DNA of 64,000 nucleotides from Stenotrophomonas maltophilia. Its GTDB lineage: Bacteria; Pseudomonadota; Gammaproteobacteria; Xanthomonadales; Xanthomonadaceae. The stretch spans positions 62,001 to 126,000 of the forward strand of contig NZ_NIVS01000007.1 of assembly GCF_002205165.1 (NCBI RefSeq), in the 5' to 3' direction. Below, piece after piece: positions 58,862 to 64,000 of this stretch. Position numbers and translations under genes: made by a program. Each line of letters opens with the position of its first letter. Position 1 is the first letter of the stretch. The notes under the pieces are model-generated. The model saw only the letters and a list, made by a program, of their open reading frames with translations. It was not told the origin of the DNA and made no database searches.

Positions 58862-59172
58862 GCATCTTTGAAGATTTTCTTGATATGCACTACGTGGAGC
58901 AGGAGCCGGAGTACCGCGTCGATGCAAAGGGTGTGCGCTGCATCCGTCGAGCGATCACCTTTGGTATCCACGCCCTGGTGCAGGTGGAGAAGGCACGGCA
59001 GGCACAGACCGTTGCCGAGGCACTGAACCAGCCGTGGCCGGAGGATGTTCGTCTGGTAGCGCCCGGTGAGTCGTTCTGCTCGTCCATGGAAGAGATGGCG
59101 GACGCGCTGCTCTGGATCGAGTACGCAAGCCACGTGAAGGAGGTGAGCCATGACGCTGCAGCTGCTGAGTGA
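58858..59172 (+). CDS. Hypothetical early protein
   Basis: 104 residues from the ATG at 58858 (ATGA overlap with the previous stop). MSIFEDFLDMHYVEQEPEYRVDAKGVRCIRRAITFGIHALVQVEKARQAQ, then FCSSMEEMADALLWIEYASHVKEV. Acidic overall. Not recognised. Confidence 0.6.
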   Translation: MSIFEDFLDMHYVEQEPEYRVDAKGVRCIRRAITFGIHALVQVEKARQAQTVAEALNQPWPEDVRLVAPGESFCSSMEEMADALLWIEYASHVKEVSHDAAAAE

Positions 59173-59641
59173 ACTGCGATCCGCCGCCGCGACCCTACGC
59201 GGGCCTGGTGGCACTACCACCGACCGAATCAGCGCCGAATTGATGGAACGCGCGGCCAATGCTCTTGCTGCCGCTCAACGTGCGCCGCTGCCCGCCACCG
59301 ACATCATCGAACTGCTGCCGTCGATGCAGGACGGGTGGTCGCTGGAAAACTACGGCACCTGGGCGGTCCGCGCGGCGGAGCGCGCGCACGGAATCGGAGG
59401 CGATGCGCCGAACCCTCGGCCCCCTAGTTGGGTCGAGGCCCCTGAAGGCTATAACTACCGAGCGATGGACAGCGACGGTCATTGGCACTGGTTTAATCAG
59501 CGTCCGTACACCGAGACGTTGGGTGACTACGACGGATGGGACGCCGAGGACGGCATACGCGAGGCACGCGGACTGCGCTTCTATCCCAGTTGGAAGGACA
59601 CGCTGGAAGTGCGCCCGGAGGTGACCGATGCCCGCGGCTGA
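59150..59641 (+). CDS. Hypothetical early protein
   Basis: 163 residues. A helical N-terminus (LLSELRSAAATLRGPGGTTTDRISAELMERAANALAAAQ) resembles ead/Ea22-like phage proteins. A Trp/Tyr-rich C-terminal part follows (SWVEAPEGYNYRAMDSDGHWHWFNQRPYTETLGDYDGWDAEDG). It overlaps both neighbours. The Ea22 comparison is only a resemblance. Confidence 0.6.
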   Translation: MTLQLLSELRSAAATLRGPGGTTTDRISAELMERAANALAAAQRAPLPATDIIELLPSMQDGWSLENYGTWAVRAAERAHGIGGDAPNPRPPSWVEAPEGYNYRAMDSDGHWHWFNQRPYTETLGDYDGWDAEDGIREARGLRFYPSWKDTLEVRPEVTDARG

Positions 59642-59837
59642 GCACTCAACTTTCTGGCTGCTCTATGGCCACTACGGGCCGACCATGACAGTCGAGAAGT
59701 TCCGTGCGGAGTTCATGCCCAATCTGACCATGAAGACCCTGCAGAACTGGATCGCCAGGGGAGACGCGCCGCGGCCGGTCAATGGTGTTTTTGACGTCCG
59801 AGACGTGGCGGAGTGGTGGGATCGTCAACGACGATAG
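59628..59837 (+). CDS. PrtN/excisionase-like DNA-binding protein
   Basis: 69 residues. TFWLLYGHYGPTMTVEKFRAEFMPNLTMKTLQNWIARGDAPRPVNGVFDVRDVAEWWDRQ has the winged-helix plan of pyocin activator PrtN and of small Xis/AlpA-type proteins (helix-turn-helix, then a short wing and DLAxYID-like end). It is last in the rightward early operon. It could be the directionality factor for int or an activator. Confidence 0.72.
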   Translation: MPAAEHSTFWLLYGHYGPTMTVEKFRAEFMPNLTMKTLQNWIARGDAPRPVNGVFDVRDVAEWWDRQRR

Positions 59838-59861
59838 ACCTAACCATGTCGTCAGTGGTGG

Positions 59862-60443
59862 TCAACGCAATGCCGGAAACCAAAGTCGCAAAAGGTGGAC
59901 GATTCTTTCACGCAGGTTCCTTGGAACAGAAGGAAGTACGCTGATAGGCTGTCGTGTACCGAGCCTGTCGCTCAGCAACTTGCGCCACTTCAAGTACTGC
60001 GAGCCGCTGACACCTGGTGCCAACTTGATCTCAGCGTGAGCCACGCTGTCAGAATTCGGCGTCTCGTACACACGAAAGACCTGCTCACCTGCAGCCCCAC
60101 GGACCGCATGGATTTCTGCGACGTGGCCCAACAGGACACCCTGCAATGCAAATCCCGCGCGTGGCTTCCCTCGTTGCCTCCGGTGTCGCTCTCGCCGCTC
60201 GGGCTCGTCCATCGCTAATTGGCGCGAATACAAAGAGAGGCGCTGGACAGAGAATCCGCGCTTTGTCAGGTCCTGCTGACTAATCTGGGACTCACGGAGA
60301 GTTAGCGTTGTGGGATCAATATCATCCGGATACTTTCCGTCCACAGTAATAGGTATGCCGGCCTTATAGCAAAGCCGGCATACCATTTCTTCTTCAGATA
60401 CAAGCGGCACGACGACCGCAGATCCCCCTGCAATCTCCCCCAT
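59862..60443 (-). CDS. Accessory cassette gene 3, unknown
   Basis: 193 residues from the ATG at 60443; the frame extends to 60545 but would overlap the gene before it. It has a C-x-x-C pair (MVCRLCYKAG) and conserved-looking stretches DLTKRGFSVQRLSLYSRQLA and PRAGFALQGVLLGHVAEI, then VYETPNSDSVAHAEIKL. I know this as a recurring pattern of uncharacterised bacterial proteins without a settled function. It is last of three co-directional genes and converges on the PrtN-like gene. Confidence 0.65.
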   Translation of the reverse strand: MGEIAGGSAVVVPLVSEEEMVCRLCYKAGIPITVDGKYPDDIDPTTLTLRESQISQQDLTKRGFSVQRLSLYSRQLAMDEPERRERHRRQRGKPRAGFALQGVLLGHVAEIHAVRGAAGEQVFRVYETPNSDSVAHAEIKLAPGVSGSQYLKWRKLLSDRLGTRQPISVLPSVPRNLRERIVHLLRLWFPALR

Positions 60444-60456
60444 CGAACAACCCCGG

Positions 60457-60966
60457 TTACTTGAGACGTTCGACGAAACTATGAAGTCCGGAATTGGGAA
60501 AGCGCTGCGGGCTAACCTCGTCCCCGAACTCTTCGACCCCATCAAGTCGACTGTAGTAGCTCAGAACGCCAACTTCGTCGATGTGAACGTGAAAAAGATC
60601 AACATCATTTCCATAGAGGAAGTTGATTTCTCCATCGTGGGAAAGTTCCAGGGAGAAGTCGAGACAGCTATCCCACAAGCCGTTTATGAATGCTTCGGCG
60701 GAACAGTAAGCCAGCTCCGTTGGCTCGGCAACGCCATCCATATCGGAGTGGGCGAGCAGCGCCGACTCGCTCCTGAGGTGCGCCAGGTGCGACGACCTCT
60801 TGGCATAAGCCAAGCTCGGCTTGGGCGCGGCGAGCTGCGGCCGAGCACCAACACGCTTAATGCGCCACCCTTTGGAAAAGTCGGATTCCCACACGCGCTT
60901 CGAGCGCGAAGTTACGCCCCAGCGCTCACGATCTAGATCGAAAGTATCAATGCATGGCATGTTCAT
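60457..60966 (-). CDS. Accessory cassette gene 2, unknown
   Basis: 169 residues. The second half, AEAFINGLWDSCLDFSLELSHDGEINFLYGNDVDLFHVHIDEVGVLSYYSR, looks like a small alpha/beta domain; the N-terminal half is basic. Its start lies within the 3' end of the first cassette gene (20-bp overlap), and 13 bp separate it from the third. No function assigned. Confidence 0.65.
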   Translation of the reverse strand: MNMPCIDTFDLDRERWGVTSRSKRVWESDFSKGWRIKRVGARPQLAAPKPSLAYAKRSSHLAHLRSESALLAHSDMDGVAEPTELAYCSAEAFINGLWDSCLDFSLELSHDGEINFLYGNDVDLFHVHIDEVGVLSYYSRLDGVEEFGDEVSPQRFPNSGLHSFVERLK

Positions 60967-61741
60967 TCGGACCCTCCTTGAGACCTACAAGTTCCAACAT
61001 TTCGTCGGTGATCAACCGCTTCATTAATGACCGGTTGTCACTATGGGCTTGATCCCACATCGACGAGAGATCCTTCTCACTGACTTTCGCACCGTCTTGG
61101 CTGGGAGACAGCCGCTGCCGATGTACAACTTCCGTTACATGAATCTTGCCGCCATCATCATCATTTCTATTTCCGACGTCTATGCTCAATGCGGCTCTAT
61201 TGCGCCAGCTACTTACCGCCGGGGCCTGCTCGATCCAATCCACCCAATAGCGCCAAGTAGCGCCCTGCTTGATGATGAACGGCGCTAGCAATGGTGTATC
61301 GGCCCGGAAAACGCTTTCTGAACGGTAGTCTGTCGCTTTGTCTGTAAGGAAGACGTCATGATAGGCCAAACCAACGGCACCGAGTTCTAGCACGCCGTCT
61401 CCGAGCAGGCTCAGTACCGGCTGTAGGCGCTCCAATGCGCCATCGCGGGAAAAAGGCCAGCCACGGTAATCAGACCAGACCACGTGCACGTAATTTTCGT
61501 GAACATGGACTTCTTCTGCGACCTGCTCATCGTCACTCCTTCGCTCGAAAGCGATGGCGTGGTCGTCGTCATCGTCCTCATCCGGCTCCACCCTATCCAA
61601 GCCAAACGTACTGAGATGGCTAGTCAACCGATCCACCAAAGTTGTCTTCGCGCCAGCATCAATTTCGCCACGGAAGATCAGCGCGAAATCTAGACGCGCG
61701 ATGGCATGCGCATCCGTGTAGGGCCTCGTAGCACTCACCAT
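60947..61741 (-). CDS. Accessory cassette gene 1, TIGR04255-like protein
   Basis: 264 residues from the ATG at 61741; the open frame to 61942 lacks support. The start PYTDAHAIARLDFALIFRGEIDAGA, the middle HVVWSDYRGWPFSRDGALERLQPVLSLLG...LGAVGLAYHDVF and the end MWDQAHSDNRSLMKRLITDEMLEL follow the plan of TIGR04255 family proteins. That family is widespread in accessory regions and of unknown function. It is first of the three-gene cassette beside attR. Confidence 0.65.
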   Translation of the reverse strand: MVSATRPYTDAHAIARLDFALIFRGEIDAGAKTTLVDRLTSHLSTFGLDRVEPDEDDDDDHAIAFERRSDDEQVAEEVHVHENYVHVVWSDYRGWPFSRDGALERLQPVLSLLGDGVLELGAVGLAYHDVFLTDKATDYRSESVFRADTPLLAPFIIKQGATWRYWVDWIEQAPAVSSWRNRAALSIDVGNRNDDDGGKIHVTEVVHRQRLSPSQDGAKVSEKDLSSMWDQAHSDNRSLMKRLITDEMLELVGLKEGPNEHAMH

Positions 61742-61966
61742 GGAAGCCGTCTCGGATTCGGACGTCTGGCAGCCATGCTTGGATTTAAGGTCACGCAGAT
61801 CTCCTGGGCAATCAGGGGAGTGCCAAGAAGGCGCATCTGCGCCATCGCTCCCCCGAACAGGCGGATTTATAGCAGCTAAGGGTGAAACAAGCGATGAAGT
61901 CCGACTTGCGACATGCTGGTAAAAGCACCAGCACTGCACCAAGAGCAGAATAACCCCATGATTACA
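61742..61966. other. Control region upstream of the three-gene cassette
   Basis: No gene seen. On the minus strand an extended -10 (TGC-TATAAA, 61866-61874) lies about 125 bp upstream of the cassette start; no good -35 accompanies it. The region runs to the attR-side dusA remnant. Confidence 0.35.
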
Positions 61967-62056
61967 TTAGGAATTCGCCCCATCCATCATCGGGGCGACG
62001 GACAGGCGCAGGGAGGCGGCGTAACGCGCGGCGGCGTCGGTGGCAGGCTGGGTCAT
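61967..62056 (-). pseudogene. Displaced 5' end of dusA
   Basis: Thirty codons from the ATG at 62056: MTQPATDAAARYAASLRLSVAPMMD, the native DusA N-terminus, then four foreign codons (GANS) from phage sequence, then stop. RLSVAPMMD is identical to residues in the rebuilt dusA at 21,187. It still lies downstream of the native dusA promoter, so it may be transcribed, and that transcription would run into the prophage. Confidence 0.92.
61983..62008. other. attR, prophage/host junction
   Basis: Matches attL at 23 of 26 positions with the identical 8-bp block tccatcat at 61983-61990. Host sequence lies to the right. Confidence 0.85.
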
Positions 62057-62225
62057 GGGGCGCGAGGCTATCTGGATTCACTGGCAATGCCAGCGCAATC
62101 AATAGTTTACCCCCTTCCCATGAACGCTGCCCGAGGGCGCAGGCGGCCGCCAGCCCAGATGCGGAGTACACGCCTGCAACGACGGCAGTAGACAATGCAG
62201 CCCTGCACGTCCCTCCCAGGCAGCC

Positions 62226-63182
62226 ATGCCCGCACTTCGCCTTCCCAGCTTCGACCCCACCACCGAACAAGGCGTCCTGCGCCTGTCGATCGCCGCCTCC
62301 TTGGCGATGGCCGCCGCGGCCGTGGCGTTCGGCCTGTTGGCCAACTCCTCGCTGATCATCTTCGACGGCATCTATGGGCTGATCGACGTGGTGATGACCT
62401 GGCTGTCGCTGCTGGTGGTGCGCCTGATCAGCCTGTCGACCCATGTGGATACCCTGCAGTCGCGCTTGAACCAGCGCTTCACCATGGGCTTCTGGCACCT
62501 GGAGCCGATCGTGCTCGGGGTCAGCGGCACATTGATGATCGGCGCGGCGCTGTACGCGGCGGTCAATGCGGTGGATGCACTGATGTCCGGCGGACGCGAG
62601 ATCGCGCTGGGGCCGGCGATCCTGTTCGCGGTCATTTCGATCGTGGCCGAAACCGGCCTGGCGCTGTTCGTAAGCCGGGCGAACCGGGCGATCGGCTCGG
62701 ACTTCATCGCGCTCGATGCGAAGAACTGGGTGGTCGCGGCGAGCATGTCTGCCGCCTACCTGGTCGCCTTCGTCGGCGGCTATGTGCTGGGCGGCACGCA
62801 GTGGGCGTGGCTGGTGCCGTACATCGATCCGGCGATCCTGCTGGTGGTGTGCCTGTTCGTGGTCGTCGCGCCGATGGGCACGGTGCGCCAGGCGTTGTCG
62901 GACATCCTGCTGATCACCCCGCTGGATCTGCAGACCCATGTGGACGAGGTGGCGCGCGATATCGTCGCCTGGCACGGTTTCCTGGAATACCGCAGCTACG
63001 TGGCCAAGGTCGGGCGCGGTGAGCAGATAGAACTGTTCTTCGTGGTGCGCGCCGATGATCCGCCGCGGGCGCTGATCGAGTGGGACCGGCTGCGCGATGA
63101 GATTGGTGAGGCACTGGGCGAGGAGTCGCCGGACCGGTGGTTGACGATCATGTTCACGACGGATCGGGAGTGGGCGATCTGA
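62226..63182 (+). CDS. Cation-efflux (CDF) transporter
   Basis: 318 residues. Six hydrophobic segments; the metal-site aspartates appear in FDGIYGLIDVVMTWLS (segment 2) and in SDFIALDAKNWVVAAS (segment 5). A cytoplasmic C-terminal domain (LQTHVDEVARDIVAWHGFLEYRSYVAKVGRGEQIELFFVV) is present as in CDF proteins. It moves divalent metals such as Zn2+, Co2+ or Fe2+ out of the cytosol; which one is not clear. It is divergent from the native dusA promoter. Confidence 0.88.
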   Translation: MPALRLPSFDPTTEQGVLRLSIAASLAMAAAAVAFGLLANSSLIIFDGIYGLIDVVMTWLSLLVVRLISLSTHVDTLQSRLNQRFTMGFWHLEPIVLGVSGTLMIGAALYAAVNAVDALMSGGREIALGPAILFAVISIVAETGLALFVSRANRAIGSDFIALDAKNWVVAASMSAAYLVAFVGGYVLGGTQWAWLVPYIDPAILLVVCLFVVVAPMGTVRQALSDILLITPLDLQTHVDEVARDIVAWHGFLEYRSYVAKVGRGEQIELFFVVRADDPPRALIEWDRLRDEIGEALGEESPDRWLTIMFTTDREWAI

Positions 63183-63203
63183 GCGAGGCCAACGTGCATC
63201 GCC

Positions 63204-64000
63204 CTATCGCTCGGTCGCCACACTGCCCTGCTTCCACTGCCGCGGCGACTGCCCGGTCTGCGCCTTGAACGCGCGCGACAACGCCGCTTCGCTGCCGTAG
63301 CCCACGTCGATGGCGATGCGCTTGAGCGGATGGCCGCGGCGCAGTGCCTGCTGCACCAGGCGGGTGCGCCAGCCCTGCAGATAGTGCCCGGGGGTGCTGC
63401 CGATGGTGTCGCGGAAACTGTCGGCGAAGGCGCTGCGTGACATGCCGGCACGCTGCGCGAGCGACTCCAGCGTCCACTCGTCGGCAGGCGCTTCATGCAT
63501 CGCCACCAGCGCGTGACGCAGGCGCGGATGGGCCATGCCGGCAAGCAGGCCGACGCGGATCTGCCCGCTTTCCATCAGCGCGCGCAGGATCTGGATGAGC
63601 ACGACTTCGAACAGGCGATCCAGCAGCGCCTGGCGGCCGCAGCGCTGCGCGAAGGCTTCTTCGAACAACAGCGACAGCACCGGCTGGCCGCCGTACAGGC
63701 CTTCCAGCGGCAGACAGACGATCGGCGGCAATGCTGCGGCCACCGGGTTGTTGGCGCCGCCTTCGAACTGCAGGTTGGCGCAGGCGAAATCCGCTCCGCG
63801 CGTGGGATCGGTGACGAAGCGGTGCGCGAGCGGGCGCGGGTACAGCAGTACGCTGGGCGTGGTGATCTGCAGCACGCTGCCGTCCGGATGCTCAACGCGC
63901 ACATCGCCGTCGCGGATCAGATGCAGTTGGCCGCGCTCGCCGTCGGCGGGCAGATCGTTGATGCCGCACAGCGCGCCGGCATGGAACACCTCGGCCGACA
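63204..64000 (-). CDS. AraC-family transcriptional regulator, N-terminus cut by window edge
   Basis: The C-terminal AraC domain is complete: WTLESLAQRAGMSRSAFADSFRDTIGSTPGHYLQGWRTRLVQQALRRGHPLKRIAIDVGYGSEAALSRAFKAQTGQSPRQWK, with both helix-turn-helix units. The cupin-type sensor domain (DLPADGERGQLHLIRDGDVRVEHPDGSVLQI) runs to the window end. The frame continues through 64000, and the GTG at 63989 is probably not the true start. It converges on the CDF gene; whether it controls it is unknown. Confidence 0.9.
   Translation of the reverse strand, partial: SAEVFHAGALCGINDLPADGERGQLHLIRDGDVRVEHPDGSVLQITTPSVLLYPRPLAHRFVTDPTRGADFACANLQFEGGANNPVAAALPPIVCLPLEGLYGGQPVLSLLFEEAFAQRCGRQALLDRLFEVVLIQILRALMESGQIRVGLLAGMAHPRLRHALVAMHEAPADEWTLESLAQRAGMSRSAFADSFRDTIGSTPGHYLQGWRTRLVQQALRRGHPLKRIAIDVGYGSEAALSRAFKAQTGQSPRQWKQGSVATER

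Larger units (their letters stand above)
21120..61990. mobile_element. Siphovirus prophage integrated in dusA (about 40.9 kb)
   Basis: Bounded by the att repeats at 21120-21145 and 61983-62008. It carries a tyrosine integrase and a CI/Cro immunity region. It also has replication, lysis and packaging genes, an HK97-type head, and long-tail genes including a 1,527-residue tape measure. No essential module is obviously missing or broken, so it may be inducible. Accessory genes sit beside int, beside the lysis genes and beside attR. The dusA target matches the known family of dusA-specific integrases. Confidence 0.95.

Overview
The window looks like a chromosomal segment of a high-GC gammaproteobacterium of the Xanthomonadaceae, probably Stenotrophomonas or a close relative. 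This is inferred from gene content and order (tRNA-Thr / SPOR protein / coaX / birA, a PepSY-like gene ahead of phoP-phoQ, an M28 peptidase, large extragenic palindromes), not from a database match. About 41 kb of it (roughly 21,120-61,990) is a complete-looking siphovirus prophage of HK97-like design, inserted in the 5' end of dusA.

Left chromosomal arm (1-21,187): the 3' part of a TonB-dependent receptor; a non-coding stretch with two big palindromes and two 8-bp tandem repeats; two overlapping EamA transporters (rarD and a YedA-like gene); a metabolite:H+ symporter of the MFS; an M28 peptidase; an MBL-fold hydrolase; trpS; CsbD and entericidin stress genes; arginase; tRNA-Thr(TGT); SPOR-coaX-birA; mtfA; the PepSY-like/phoP/phoQ operon; and dusA. 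The first 17 codons or so of this dusA come from the prophage.

Prophage (21,120-61,990): int lies at the left end, followed by a HEPN-motif cargo gene. The late genes then run leftward on the minus strand. In transcription order they are endolysin, holin, Rz/Rz1, HNH, terminase, portal, protease, capsid, head-tail joining, tail tube, tail chaperone with a textbook -1 frameshift, tape measure, tail tip and a 1,478-residue fibre. The immunity region (cro-like gene and cI) is at 55.6-56.6 kb. Replication genes (an O-like initiator and a DnaB-like helicase) are downstream of cro. On the other side of cI are small plus-strand early genes, including a CsrA-like gene, an Arc-like gene next to a truncated antirepressor, and a PrtN/excisionase-like gene.

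Three operator-like sites of the form ATTAG-N6-CTAAT tie the cro promoter, the cI promoter and a second rightward early promoter into one CI circuit. Accessory genes sit in three typical cargo positions: the HEPN gene beside int; a cytosolic/membrane two-gene unit with its own promoter and operator beside the lysis genes; and a three-gene minus-strand cassette next to attR. These are the best candidates for uncharacterised anti-phage or lysogenic-conversion systems.

Right chromosomal arm (61,967-64,000): the displaced native dusA start (30 codons, now a dead fragment), a CDF cation-efflux transporter, and an AraC-family regulator cut by the window end.
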